Source: JANYIP01 sp031394045 (lineage in GTDB: Bacteria > Actinomycetota > Actinomycetes > Prado026). From it: a stretch of 57,006 nucleotides of DNA. Below are positions 32,294 through 41,649 of the stretch, piece by piece (within the stretch, counting starts at the first letter, position 1; each line of letters begins with the position of its first letter). The translations under genes and the position numbers were made by a program. The stretch is from contig JANMWN010000085.1 in the NCBI GenBank assembly GCA_031394045.1, positions 1 through 57,006 of the forward strand, in the 5' to 3' direction. The notes under the pieces were generated by a model. That model had not been told where the DNA came from, ran no database searches, and saw nothing but the letters and a program-made list of their open reading frames with translations.

Positions 32294-33394
32294 ATGCGCT
32301 TGCGTGACACCCTCGTCGTCCTGCTGCTCGCTCCGGCCGTCGCGACCGCCGCGCTGATCGCCCCCGCCGGCGCCGCCCTACCTCCTCGGTCAGCCGCTCC
32401 GCCGACCCAGGCGATCGTCACTTCCGGGCACGCCAAGGGCTCCACGGCCGCATACACCCCGACGGCCGATGTCGGCTCCGGGCTGACCGGTTACGGCGGC
32501 GGGACGACCGGCGGTGACCTCGGCGACGTCTACTGGGTGACGACGCTCGCCGACACCGGTCCCGGCAGCCTGCGGTACGGCGCGACCCTGCCGCAGCCGT
32601 TGTGGATCCGGTTCGCGGTCTCGGGCACGATCGCCCTCAAGACCAAGCTGAACATCGCGTCGGACAAGACCGTCGACGGAAGGGGGGCATCGATCACGAT
32701 CACGAGCATGGTCGTGCGCATCAGCGGCGTGAGCAACGTGATCGTCGAGAACATCCGCTTCCTCAAGGCGCGGAGCGACCCGAACGCCAACGGCCTGCGG
32801 ATCATGGCCGGCTCGGACCACGTCTGGGTCGACCACTGCGACTTCTCGGTCGCGAGCGACGAGGTCATGAGCGTCACCCAGGGCTCCACGGACGTGACCT
32901 TGTCCTGGAACCGCTTCCACGACAACGACAAGGGCGTGCTCGTCAGCGCCCTCAACTCGGGCCTCCCCGAGCAGGTGACGATGCACCACAACTACTTCTA
33001 CAAGACCTACCAGCGGAACCCGTTGGTCAACCTCGCCGACGTCCACGCGTACAACAACCTCCTGACCACCTGGGGCGACATCGGCATGCAGACGACAGCT
33101 GGCGGCCGACTGGTGTCGCAGGGCAACGTCTTCGACGCCACCGGGGTCGGCAAGGACGGCATCCGGAACCAGCTCGGCAACTGGGGGGTCGGCGCTGCGT
33201 CCTCGGACGGTGACCTGTACCTCCACGGCGCGCGGTTCGTGCAGCAGGGGACGTCGGACACGTTCGCGCTGCCGTACTCGGTCGTCGTCGAGCCGGCGAC
33301 GGACGCCCTCGAGGCGCGGATCAAGGCTGGCGCCGGGCTGCAGGCACTGGCCCTCGCGGCGGTGACGAGGTCACCGACCCTCTCGCTGGGCTGA
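32294..33394 (+). CDS. Secreted pectate-lyase-like (PL1) polysaccharide lyase
   Basis: A 366-residue protein with a cleavable signal peptide (about residues 1-27) and a right-handed parallel beta-helix of the PL1 family: GSGLTGYGGGTTGG, VDGRGASITI, DHVWVDHCDFS, VTLSWNRFHDNDK and HHNYFYKTYQRNPLV, where the family's catalytic Arg region lies. It opens the exopolysaccharide locus. Likely roles are trimming or releasing the polymer made by the downstream genes, rather than pectin use. Confidence 0.8.
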   Translation: MRLRDTLVVLLLAPAVATAALIAPAGAALPPRSAAPPTQAIVTSGHAKGSTAAYTPTADVGSGLTGYGGGTTGGDLGDVYWVTTLADTGPGSLRYGATLPQPLWIRFAVSGTIALKTKLNIASDKTVDGRGASITITSMVVRISGVSNVIVENIRFLKARSDPNANGLRIMAGSDHVWVDHCDFSVASDEVMSVTQGSTDVTLSWNRFHDNDKGVLVSALNSGLPEQVTMHHNYFYKTYQRNPLVNLADVHAYNNLLTTWGDIGMQTTAGGRLVSQGNVFDATGVGKDGIRNQLGNWGVGAASSDGDLYLHGARFVQQGTSDTFALPYSVVVEPATDALEARIKAGAGLQALALAAVTRSPTLSLG

Positions 33395-33545
33395 TAGGGG
33401 ACGGGCACGTCACCCACATGTCGTAATTTGCCCGCTATCGGGCGCAATAGGGGTTGACGCCCCTTCTGTGCAAGGACAAGATCGCCGCTTCTGGCTGAGG
33501 ACATCGAGAGCCCGATGTCCCTCCCCCTCTCGGCTGGAGGCTTCG

Positions 33546-34403
33546 ATGCATGCTGCGACGGGTTCGAGCGCCTCGCCCTGGGCGAGTGATGCGCCCCGGC
33601 TGGACGCGATCCGGCGGCTGCCACGGCAGCTGACGGTGGGCCACCGGCCCCTGCCCGACTTCCTCGTCATCGGTGCCCAGCGCAGCGGGACCACGACGCT
33701 CTACGACCTCCTGGTACAGCACCCGCTGGTGCGCGCCGCACGTACGAAGGAGGTGCACTACTTCGACCTGCACCACGAGGACGGGCCGGACTGGTACCGG
33801 TCCAACTTCCCGTTCCACCGAGGTACGGGTCCGCGCCGGTGGCAGACCGGTGAGGCGTCGCCGTTCTACCTCTACCACCCGCTGGCCCCCGACAGGGCGG
33901 CCGCCGAGCTGCCCGAGGCGCGCCTCCTGGCGGTGCTCCGCAACCCCGTCGACCGCGCGTTCTCGCACTACCAGCACGAGCGGGCGAAGGGTCGCGAGCC
34001 GCTCTCGTTCGCAGAGGCGATCCGCCACGAGGATGCCCGCATCGCCTCGGGCTGGCGGCGGGCCAGCTCGGGCGCCCCGGCGACGGACCGTGCGCTGCGC
34101 TCGTACTCCTACCTGAGCCGCAGCGACTACGCGACGCAGGTCGCACGCTGGCTCGCCGCTTACCCCGCCGAGCAGCTGCTGGTCCTGCAGTCGGAGCAGA
34201 TGTTCGCTGACCCCGCAGCGGAGATGGCCAAGGTCTACGACTTCCTCGGGCTCCCGGCGTACCCCGAGCTCGCCTGCCGGCACCTGAACGAGCGCAGCTA
34301 CCCCCCGATGGACCCCGGGCTGCGTGCCGAGCTCAACGCCCGGTTCGCAGAGTCCAACCGGGCCCTGGCCGCCCTCATCGGCCGCGAGCTCGACTGGGCC
34401 TAG
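33546..34403 (+). CDS. PAPS-dependent sulfotransferase 1
   Basis: A 285-residue cytosolic carbohydrate sulfotransferase. The 5'-phosphosulfate loop is IGAQRSGTTTLYDLLVQHP (residues about 42-60), and the 3'-phosphate site is RNPVDRAFSHYQHE. Conserved EVHYFDLH follows the first loop. ATG 33546 follows ggagg. A weak promoter with TTGACG (33454) and 17-bp spacing may lie upstream. It probably adds sulfate to a sugar of the polysaccharide or its lipid-linked precursor. Confidence 0.85.
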   Translation: MHAATGSSASPWASDAPRLDAIRRLPRQLTVGHRPLPDFLVIGAQRSGTTTLYDLLVQHPLVRAARTKEVHYFDLHHEDGPDWYRSNFPFHRGTGPRRWQTGEASPFYLYHPLAPDRAAAELPEARLLAVLRNPVDRAFSHYQHERAKGREPLSFAEAIRHEDARIASGWRRASSGAPATDRALRSYSYLSRSDYATQVARWLAAYPAEQLLVLQSEQMFADPAAEMAKVYDFLGLPAYPELACRHLNERSYPPMDPGLRAELNARFAESNRALAALIGRELDWA

Positions 34404-34464
34404 GTCGACAGCGGCAGCAGGCAGCGACAGTCCAACCCGGATACGGCGAGGAGGTGATCGGTTC

Positions 34465-35880
34465 GTGCAATCGCTCCGATCTGACCCGCAGTCGACATTG
34501 AACGTCACCTACGATCGACCGCTCCTCGTACGCCATGCGCGGATCCCGCTGCCGTCCGTGGCGGTGCTCATGCTGGTCGTCGACGTCTGCGCGTTCGCGG
34601 TCGCCGTACGCCTCAGCTACCGCCGCGACCTGCTGGCCTTCCCCTTCGGCGTCGTGACCTCTGGCGCCCTCACCCTCGCCCTGTTCCGCGCGTCCGGCCT
34701 GTACCGCCGCCGGTTGAACCTGTCGGTCCTCGACGACCTGCCCCGGCTCGTGACCCGCTCATTCACCGCAGCTGGCCTGGTCGCGCTCGGCGACGCGGCC
34801 ACCCGCAGGCACGCGTTGGGCTGGGCGCTGCTCGAGACGGCGGCCTCGTTCAGCGTCGTCGTGCTGGTCCTGCGTACAGCGGCGTACTCATGGGTCCGAC
34901 ACGTACGCCGGCGCCGGCTCATCGCGCATCGAACCCTGATCGTCGGCGCCGGCCTGGTGGGCAGCCGACTCGGGCGGGTACTCGTCGACCACCCGGAGTA
35001 CGGGCTGGAGCCGGTCGGGTTCTACGATCCCGACCCGCTGCTACAGGCGGGCCTGCCGGTCTCGGTGATCCGAGAGGGCACCCTCGGCGACGCGATCGTC
35101 GATACCGGTGCCGCCATCGTCGTCGTGGCGTTCTCCTCCGACAGCGAGTCCGAGATCGTCAACATCATCCGGTCCTGCGACCTCATGCGACGCGAGATCT
35201 TCGTGGTACCGCGGCTGTTCGAGATGCAGTCGATCAGCCGGGGCATGGACGCGGTGTGGGGGATCCCCCTCATCCGGCTCCCGCGGCCACCGCTGGTCGG
35301 ACGGAGCTTCGGCCGCAAGCGGTTGTTCGACCTCGCCGTCTCCAGCGTTGCTCTGCTGCTGCTGCTCCCGCTGCTCGCCGTCCTCGCGCTGCTCGTCCGC
35401 ATCGACGGTGGACCGGGCATCTTCTTCGAGCAGGAGCGCATCGGCTATGGCGGGCGCCGATTCCGGCTGTGGAAGTTCCGGACCGTACCCTCGTCGCTCG
35501 TTTCGGCCGCCACGCCCCGCTGGACCGTCGCCGCCGACCCGCAGCTCTCGCGGTTGGCCCGGTTCCTGCGGCGCACCTCGCTCGACGAGCTCCCGCAGCT
35601 GTGGAACGTGGCGCGCGGTGACATGAGCCTGGTGGGGCCGCGCCCCGAACGGCCGTTCTTCGTGGATGAGTTCCAGGGGAAGTTCCCGCGCTACCTGGAC
35701 CGGCATCGGGTGCGCGCGGGCCTGACCGGCCTGGCCCAGGTCAATGGGCTGCGGGGGGACACCTCGATCGAGGACCGGGCCCGGTTCGACAACGCCTACA
35801 TCGAGAGCTGGTCGATGTGGGGCGACGTCAAGATCCTGCTGCGTACTGTCGGCGCGGTCGTGGGGCGGTCCGGTGGCTGA
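34465..35880 (+). CDS. Polyprenyl-phosphate sugar-1-phosphate transferase (priming enzyme)
   Basis: A 471-residue WbaP/CpsE-type enzyme. Four N-terminal helices (about residues 26-140) precede a nucleotide-binding-like domain (TLIVGAGLVGSRLGRVLV), a fifth helix and the catalytic domain. That domain has KRLFDLAVSS, FEQERIGYGGRRFRLWKFRT, RRTSLDELPQLWNVARGDMS and VGPRPERP. It transfers a hexose-1-phosphate to undecaprenyl phosphate to begin each repeat unit. GTG 34465 follows gaggaggtgatcg; the earlier frame extension is random-like. Confidence 0.9.
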   Translation: MQSLRSDPQSTLNVTYDRPLLVRHARIPLPSVAVLMLVVDVCAFAVAVRLSYRRDLLAFPFGVVTSGALTLALFRASGLYRRRLNLSVLDDLPRLVTRSFTAAGLVALGDAATRRHALGWALLETAASFSVVVLVLRTAAYSWVRHVRRRRLIAHRTLIVGAGLVGSRLGRVLVDHPEYGLEPVGFYDPDPLLQAGLPVSVIREGTLGDAIVDTGAAIVVVAFSSDSESEIVNIIRSCDLMRREIFVVPRLFEMQSISRGMDAVWGIPLIRLPRPPLVGRSFGRKRLFDLAVSSVALLLLLPLLAVLALLVRIDGGPGIFFEQERIGYGGRRFRLWKFRTVPSSLVSAATPRWTVAADPQLSRLARFLRRTSLDELPQLWNVARGDMSLVGPRPERPFFVDEFQGKFPRYLDRHRVRAGLTGLAQVNGLRGDTSIEDRARFDNAYIESWSMWGDVKILLRTVGAVVGRSGG

Positions 35881-36985
35881 CGACGTGCTGGAGCCCACGC
35901 GGACGGTGCTGCACGTCGCGTGCAACCTCGGGTCGGGCGTGGCAGCGGTCATCGCGTCGTACGCCGGCCTGACCCCCGAGTACCGGCACGTGCTGCTGGC
36001 CGACCTGGACCCCTCCTGCCCGATCGAGCACCTGACTTCGGCGATGGCCGAGGTGCTGCCGCTGGGATCCGGAGCGGTGGAGCGCGCCTGGCGGATCCGC
36101 TCCGAGGTGCGGCGGCTGGCCCCCGACGTCATCCACGCGCACTCGTCGTACGCAGGGGCGTTCGTACGCCTCGCGATCGCAGACCGCGACCGCATCGTGC
36201 ACACCCCGCACTGCTACGGCTTCACGCGCAGGGACCTCGGGTGGCCGGCCCGCTCAGTCGTGTGGCTGGCCGAGGCAGCGCTGAGCCTCCGGGGCCGCCA
36301 CGTCGCCGCCTGCAGCCCGCACGAGTACCGGTCGGCGCGACGCCTCCCCGGTCGGCGAACTGTCACGTACGTGCCCAACGCCGTTCCCGACCGCGCGCCG
36401 GTGCCCGTGGTGGGCCACAGCAGCCCGCTCGTCGTCAGCGTCGGGCGGTTGTGCCCGCAGAAGTCGCCAGAGCTGTTCGCCGCCGCCGCCGAGCTCTCGC
36501 GCCGCCGTGGCCTGGACCTGCGCTGGCGGTGGGTTGGCGGCGGTTCCCCGGAGTACGTCGACCGGCTGACCCGCGCTGGCGTCGAGGTGACCGGTTGGGT
36601 GCCACGCGAGCGGGCCTGGGCGCACATCGCGGGAGCGCAGGTGTACGTCCACACGGCCGCCTGGGAGAGCGCTCCGCTGACGATCCTTGAGGCGGCCGCC
36701 GCCGGCGTCCCCGTCCTCGCGCGCGACCACCCGGCGCTGCGCCTGCTCGGACTGCGGCCGTTGTGGACCGGCGTCGACGAGGTCGTCGACATTCTCGCGG
36801 GATTCCCGTCGGCGCAGGTGTTCGCCGTCGCCGTTGCGGCCGGGCGCGAGCTCGCCGCCGCCCACCAACCTGCCAACCAGCGGGCCGCGCTGCTCAGGGT
36901 GTACGCCGCCGTCGCTGCACGGGAGGGCACGCCAGCGGACCTGACGCCGCTCGGCGCAGGGACCCGAGCAAGGAGATCGACATGA
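35873..36985 (+). CDS. Glycosyltransferase 1 (GT-B fold, GT4-like)
   Basis: A 370-residue GT-B enzyme. The N-terminal domain contains HAHSSYAGAFVRLA and HTPHCYGFTRRD. The C-terminal donor domain has VVSVGRLCPQKSPELFAAA and, at the GT4 EX7E position, WESAPLTILEAAAAGVP. GTG 35873 lies inside the end of the priming gene (8-bp overlap). It adds a sugar to the lipid-linked repeat unit; donor sugar unknown. Confidence 0.8.
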   Translation: MADDVLEPTRTVLHVACNLGSGVAAVIASYAGLTPEYRHVLLADLDPSCPIEHLTSAMAEVLPLGSGAVERAWRIRSEVRRLAPDVIHAHSSYAGAFVRLAIADRDRIVHTPHCYGFTRRDLGWPARSVVWLAEAALSLRGRHVAACSPHEYRSARRLPGRRTVTYVPNAVPDRAPVPVVGHSSPLVVSVGRLCPQKSPELFAAAAELSRRRGLDLRWRWVGGGSPEYVDRLTRAGVEVTGWVPRERAWAHIAGAQVYVHTAAWESAPLTILEAAAAGVPVLARDHPALRLLGLRPLWTGVDEVVDILAGFPSAQVFAVAVAAGRELAAAHQPANQRAALLRVYAAVAAREGTPADLTPLGAGTRARRST

Positions 36986-38691
36986 CCCCGTCCAACCGCT
37001 CGACCGAGTCGTACGAGCCGGAGGTCGGCCTGCTCGCAGCGCTGCGGCGCTACGCGGTGCTCGTCGTCGCGGTGGCCCTGGTCCTTGCTGCCGCTGCGTA
37101 CGCGCTGGCGTGGAGCCTGCCGAAGGAGTACACCGCCACAGCGACAGTCACCGTCGCCCGCCCGGACACCCAACCCGTCTACCGAACGGTCTCCGCGGGC
37201 GACGTGTCCAACCGTCAGCTCACGATCGTCCAGCAGCTGCACGACTCGCGTACGCTCACCCGCGCCGCGGTGGCGCTGGGGACGACACCGGGCAGCCTGG
37301 AGACTCGGCTGACCGTCCAGCCCGAGGCGCAGACCGCGCTCATCGACGTGAAGGCGACCGCGCCGACCGCCGCCGGGGCAGCGGACACGGCGAACGCCGT
37401 CGTCACTGCCTACCGGGCGATCTTCGCCGACGACCAACGACGGGTCACCGAGGCCGGCATAGCCCCGCTCCGGACCTCCGCCAACCAGCTCGCGGCGCAG
37501 ATCGGCAAGCTCAGGCTGCAGGTCCAGGCTCGTAGCGCGGCGCTGCGGCAGCAGGTGGTCCAGACATTCGCCGGTGCCTTCCCGCCCCCTGTCGCAGGGG
37601 CCGAGGATCGGGCGGTTCAGACGGCACTGCAGATCGACCCGACGTACACGGCGCTACGCGCGTCGCTGGTCAACCCCCAGATCCAGCTCGACGGTCTCAA
37701 CGAGAAGATGCGCGAGCTCAGCGTCGACGGCGGCCTGATGGGCGTCCCGTTCTCCCATGTCGACGACGCGATCCCGGCGAGCGCGCCGGACACCCTCGCA
37801 CCCACGCGTGGCGCCCTGCTCGGCGGCATCGTCGGGCTGCTCTTCGGGTGCGGGCTGGCGTGGCGCCGGGCCGAGCGAAACCGGCCGATGTCGGGGGCCC
37901 GTGTCGCGGCGATCCTCGGCGTGCCGGTGCTGCTCGACGTGGCGCTGCCGAAGCGATCGCTCGCCCAGCTGAGCCGGCTCAGCGACTTCGCCTCCACCGA
38001 GAAGCGGCTCGGGTCGGTCGCGGTCTCGCTGATGCGCTTTTGTGAGGTGCGCGGCCTCCGCCGGCTGGTGGTCGCCCCGGCCACCACCGAGAGGGCTGGT
38101 CCGGCCGTCGCCCTGGCGCTCGCGACGTCGATCCGCGGGTCGGGGCGCGATCTGCTCCTGGTGGACCTGGGGGACGACGGCGGCCACCTGACCAGCCTGT
38201 CCGGCCTGCGCGACGAGATCGGGCTGCGCGACGTGATCGCGGGCCGGGCCCTCCTGGTCGACTCCTGCGTCTCGCTCGGGGTCGGGCACACCTCCGTGGA
38301 GTTCATCGGCCTCGGCGCGGGGCCTGAGCAGTCGGCCGTCGCTGTCGCGGAGCACCTGGCTCTGCTTCCGCACGAGGCGCTGGCCGTCGTCGACGCGCCC
38401 GGTCTGGAGACGTCCGGACTGGCCATCGGTGCGGCAGCCGACGACAGCGCCCTCGTGCTGGTCACCTGCGACTCGACCGAGGCTGAGGCCCTCGCCGTCA
38501 CGGCCACCAAGCTCGAGCTTGCGGGAACGCTCGTGGTCGGGGTCGTGCACGTACGCACCACGCGAGGCTGGTGGCGGCCCCGTCGACGGTCGGGGGTGGA
38601 CCATGTCTCCGTCGTGCGGCAGTCCGTGCCTTCGTTGGCGACACCGCTGCACCCGGCCCGAGTGGTCGAGTCACGGCGGACCGCGCCGTGA
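36982..38691 (+). CDS. Wzz-type chain-length protein with degenerate kinase half
   Basis: A 569-residue protein. Two transmembrane helices (about residues 26-46 and 276-292) bracket an extracytoplasmic Wzz domain with coiled-coil. The cytoplasmic half looks like a BY-kinase/ParA fold: LLLVDLGDDGG at the Walker A' position and ALAVVDAPGLETSG at Walker B. However, the P-loop is replaced by VVAPATTERAGPAVALALA with no GKS/T, and there is no Tyr-rich tail. It should still set chain length, perhaps without phosphorylation control. ATG 36982 overlaps the previous stop. Confidence 0.8.
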   Translation: MTPSNRSTESYEPEVGLLAALRRYAVLVVAVALVLAAAAYALAWSLPKEYTATATVTVARPDTQPVYRTVSAGDVSNRQLTIVQQLHDSRTLTRAAVALGTTPGSLETRLTVQPEAQTALIDVKATAPTAAGAADTANAVVTAYRAIFADDQRRVTEAGIAPLRTSANQLAAQIGKLRLQVQARSAALRQQVVQTFAGAFPPPVAGAEDRAVQTALQIDPTYTALRASLVNPQIQLDGLNEKMRELSVDGGLMGVPFSHVDDAIPASAPDTLAPTRGALLGGIVGLLFGCGLAWRRAERNRPMSGARVAAILGVPVLLDVALPKRSLAQLSRLSDFASTEKRLGSVAVSLMRFCEVRGLRRLVVAPATTERAGPAVALALATSIRGSGRDLLLVDLGDDGGHLTSLSGLRDEIGLRDVIAGRALLVDSCVSLGVGHTSVEFIGLGAGPEQSAVAVAEHLALLPHEALAVVDAPGLETSGLAIGAAADDSALVLVTCDSTEAEALAVTATKLELAGTLVVGVVHVRTTRGWWRPRRRSGVDHVSVVRQSVPSLATPLHPARVVESRRTAP

Positions 38692-39545
38692 CCGCCCGGC
38701 TGCCGGACTTCGTGTGCATCGGTGCACTGAAGGCGGGCACGACCTACCTCGAGGCGCTGCTGCGCGACCACCCGGGCCTGTGCCTGCCGTCGGCGGTCAA
38801 GGAGGTCGACTACTTCTCGCTCCACCACGAGCGCGGCGAGCAGTGGTACCGCGACAAGTTCGACGGGTGTGCCCAACGCAAGCACGGCGAGGTCTCGCCC
38901 CGCTACCTCGTCGACGCGGACAGCCCGGCGCGCATCGCGGCAGCCAACGCCGACGTACGCCTGCTCCTCCTGGTCAGGGACCCGGTCACGCGCGCGGTCT
39001 CCCAGTACAAGCACCGGGTCCGCACGACGTTCTACCGCGCGAGCTTCGAGGACTACCTCGCTGACAACCCTGGCGCCCTCGAACGCGGTCGCTATGGCCA
39101 CCACGCGGGCCGATACCTCGAGTGGTTCGACCGCGCCCAGCTGCACGTCGTGGTCTTCGAGGATCTCGTAGCCGACCCGGTCGTCGCCATGCGGTCGGTG
39201 TACGGGTTCCTGGGTGTCGATGCCGGCCATGCGCTGTCGCAGCACGACCGGCCGCACAACGAGGCATGGCAGCCGAGCCGGCGGCGCGCCTACGTGCTGG
39301 CCAAGCGGCTCAGCGGGCACGTGCACGACCTCGGCTACGGGTCTGTCGCGTTCCGCCTGGCCAGGTCGCCGCTGGCCGTCTGGGTCGCTGGACGGCACCA
39401 GCAGCTGGACGTCTCCGCGCCGAACGAGGCGACGGCCAGCAGGCTGCGTAAGCACTACGCGGCCGACGTCGACGCGCTGTCCGCGCTGGTCGGGCGCGAC
39501 CTCGCGGAGCTGTGGTGGGCCCGCCAGCCGGAGCCGGTCGCGTGA
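38688..39545 (+). CDS. PAPS-dependent sulfotransferase 2
   Basis: A 285-residue sulfotransferase of the heparan-sulfate-type: CIGALKAGTTYLEALLRDHP (5' phosphosulfate loop with Lys), KEVDYFSLH and VRDPVTRAVSQYKHRVR (3' phosphate site). GTG 38688 overlaps the Wzz stop. It is similar in plan to the enzyme at 33546 but has Lys rather than Arg in the first loop, so it probably modifies a different position. Confidence 0.85.
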   Translation: MTARLPDFVCIGALKAGTTYLEALLRDHPGLCLPSAVKEVDYFSLHHERGEQWYRDKFDGCAQRKHGEVSPRYLVDADSPARIAAANADVRLLLLVRDPVTRAVSQYKHRVRTTFYRASFEDYLADNPGALERGRYGHHAGRYLEWFDRAQLHVVVFEDLVADPVVAMRSVYGFLGVDAGHALSQHDRPHNEAWQPSRRRAYVLAKRLSGHVHDLGYGSVAFRLARSPLAVWVAGRHQQLDVSAPNEATASRLRKHYAADVDALSALVGRDLAELWWARQPEPVA

Positions 39546-40648
39546 GCGCGCACACCGGTCTGGGCCGGCGGCCGCGCGAGGTGCTTACCGTGCTGCTCGT
39601 CCTGGCCGTCCTTGCGGCAATCTCCGGGGTGCTCGTGCGATGGACGGCCGCCGATCGCGGTGCTGCGACGGGGGCGTCAGCGGCGCCTCGTACGCCGCGA
39701 GATGCGCAACCGACCGGCTGGATGAGTGACACCGCGCTGCAGGGGTTCGCCCAAGGCACCCTGGGCGGTCAGGGCGGCACGTTGCGTGAGGTGACGACGC
39801 TTGCCGACAGTGGTGTCGGGTCGCTCCGGGAGGCGCTCGCGGCGGGCGGCCCGAGCTGGATCCGGTTCCTGGTCTCCGGCGCCATCGTCCTCGGGCAGCC
39901 GCTCGAGGTCCCGTCGCAGACGACGATCGACGGACGAGGAGCCGACGTCACCCTCGAGAACAAGGGCCTGATCATCGACGGGACGTCCAACATCATCGTC
40001 GAGAACCTCAAGTTCACCGCCATCCACGGGTCGACGTCCGACGCCCTCTCGGTACGCAACGGGGCGCACGACGTGTGGATCGACCACGACGACTTCTCGA
40101 ACGGCAGCGATGGGCTGGTCGACATCACCCTCGGGGCCACCGACGTGACCGTGTCCTGGTGCCATTTCTTCAACCACGACAAGACGATGCTGATCAGCGC
40201 CCTGACGAGCACGGCACCGATGCACGTGACCGTGCACCACAACTGGTTCGACCACACAAACCAGCGCAACCCGCTCGTCCGTGACGCCTACGCGCACGTC
40301 TATGACAACTACGTCGACGGCTTCGGGTCGTACGGGATGCAGGCACAGGAGGGTGGCTACCTCCTCTCGCAGCACAACGTGCTGCGGGCCGTCCTGGGCT
40401 CGCAGGAGACGGACGGCATCCGGATCACCGACAACAAGCATGGCGCCGGCGTCGTGCGTGCCGAGGATGACCTCCTGCTCGACGGGGCCACCCAGCTGGT
40501 CCGTCTGTCGGGGCTGCTCCACCCGGTCCCGTACCGCTTCGTGCTCGAGCCCGCCGGACCGCGGCTGGAGGCCGAGATCACGGTCGGCTCCGGCTGGCGC
40601 GCGTTCCCCGGCTCAACCAGCTCTGCCCCACCCCTGCCCATCGCTTGA
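39542..40648 (+). CDS. Membrane-anchored PL1-like lyase
   Basis: A 368-residue protein with an uncleaved N-terminal membrane helix (about residues 14-36) and an extracellular PL1 beta-helix: TIDGRGADVTL, HDVWIDHDDFS, VTVSWCHFFNHDKTML and HHNWFDHTNQRNPLVR. It is a paralogue of the protein at 32294 but anchored to the membrane rather than released. It would act on the polymer as it emerges. GTG overlap with the upstream gene fixes the start. Confidence 0.8.
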   Translation: MSAHTGLGRRPREVLTVLLVLAVLAAISGVLVRWTAADRGAATGASAAPRTPRDAQPTGWMSDTALQGFAQGTLGGQGGTLREVTTLADSGVGSLREALAAGGPSWIRFLVSGAIVLGQPLEVPSQTTIDGRGADVTLENKGLIIDGTSNIIVENLKFTAIHGSTSDALSVRNGAHDVWIDHDDFSNGSDGLVDITLGATDVTVSWCHFFNHDKTMLISALTSTAPMHVTVHHNWFDHTNQRNPLVRDAYAHVYDNYVDGFGSYGMQAQEGGYLLSQHNVLRAVLGSQETDGIRITDNKHGAGVVRAEDDLLLDGATQLVRLSGLLHPVPYRFVLEPAGPRLEAEITVGSGWRAFPGSTSSAPPLPIA

Positions 40649-40695
40649 CCCGACTCCATCGACAACAGCTCGACCACCACACAAGGAGGATCGCG

Positions 40696-41649
40696 ATGCG
40701 AGCACTGGTGACCGGCGCAGCTGGATTCATCGGCAGCCACCTGGCCGAGCGGTTGGTCGCGGACGGTGCCGACGTGATCGGCATCGACTGCCTGACCGAC
40801 TACTACTCACCCGACCGAAAGCGGGCGAACCTGTCGGGCCTGGCCGGATCGGCAAGGTTCCGGCTGGTCGAGGAGGACATCCTCCGAGCGGACCTGCACG
40901 ACCTGGTCCGCGGCGTCGACGTGGTGTTCCACCAGGCCGGCCAGCCGGGTACGCGGCTGTCGTGGTCCGAGCACTTCCGGATGTACGTCGACCGCAACAT
41001 CCTCGCGACGCAGCGGTTGCTCGAGGCGTGCCGGGGCACGGACATCCAACGGCTCGTTAACGCGTCGAGCTCATCGGTGTACGGCAACAGTGACAGCTAC
41101 CCCTGCCGCGAGACGACGCTGCCCAGGCCGTTCAGCCCCTACGGCGTCACGAAGCTGGCGGCCGAGCAGCTGTGCGACCTGTACGCCGTCAACTGGGGTC
41201 TGCCGGTGGTATCGCTGCGCTACTTCACCGTCTACGGTCCGCGGCAGCGGCCGGACATGGGGATGAACATCTTCCTTGACGCCGCCCTGCGCGACGCCCC
41301 GATCCGGGTGTTCGGCACGGGGTCGCACATTCGCGACTTCACCTACGTCGCCGACGTCGTCGAGGCCAACTGCGCGGCGGCGGACGCCGACATCGCGACT
41401 CCGACGATGCTCAACGTCTCCGGCGGCAGCTCGGTCAGCGTCGCCGACCTGCTCGCCCTGATCGCCCGGCTCGTCGGCCACCGGCTGCGCGTCGAGCACC
41501 TGCCCGAGCAGCCCGGCGACGTACGGCGGACAGGCGGCTCGACCGAGCGCGCGCAGGCGCTGATCTCATGGAAACCGCAGACCAGCCTGGAGGAGGGCGT
41601 ACGCCAGCAGCTGGACTGGCAGAGCGCCGCCCTCGCGACGCAGGCATGA
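40696..41649 (+). CDS. NAD-dependent sugar epimerase (SDR family)
   Basis: A 317-residue extended SDR enzyme. The Rossmann motif is VTGAAGFIGSHLAERL, the catalytic Ser/Tyr/Lys are in NASSSSVYG and YGVTKLAAEQ, and LRYFTVYGPRQRPDMG is typical of UDP-glucuronate or UDP-glucose 4-epimerases. ATG 40696 follows caaggagga. It supplies a nucleotide sugar, possibly galacturonate, which would fit with PL1-type lyases in the same locus. Confidence 0.85.
   Translation: MRALVTGAAGFIGSHLAERLVADGADVIGIDCLTDYYSPDRKRANLSGLAGSARFRLVEEDILRADLHDLVRGVDVVFHQAGQPGTRLSWSEHFRMYVDRNILATQRLLEACRGTDIQRLVNASSSSVYGNSDSYPCRETTLPRPFSPYGVTKLAAEQLCDLYAVNWGLPVVSLRYFTVYGPRQRPDMGMNIFLDAALRDAPIRVFGTGSHIRDFTYVADVVEANCAAADADIATPTMLNVSGGSSVSVADLLALIARLVGHRLRVEHLPEQPGDVRRTGGSTERAQALISWKPQTSLEEGVRQQLDWQSAALATQA

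Noticed and set aside
33450..33483. A strong promoter or riboswitch before sulfotransferase 1
   Set aside because: TTGACG with a 17-bp spacer is present but the -10 (CAAGAT) is poor and the AGGGG/CCCCT stem is too short to call a riboswitch.
37617..39455. A 612-residue minus-strand protein opposite the Wzz and sulfotransferase genes
   Set aside because: Antisense shadow in GC-rich DNA with no recognisable motif, while both opposite genes have clear domains.
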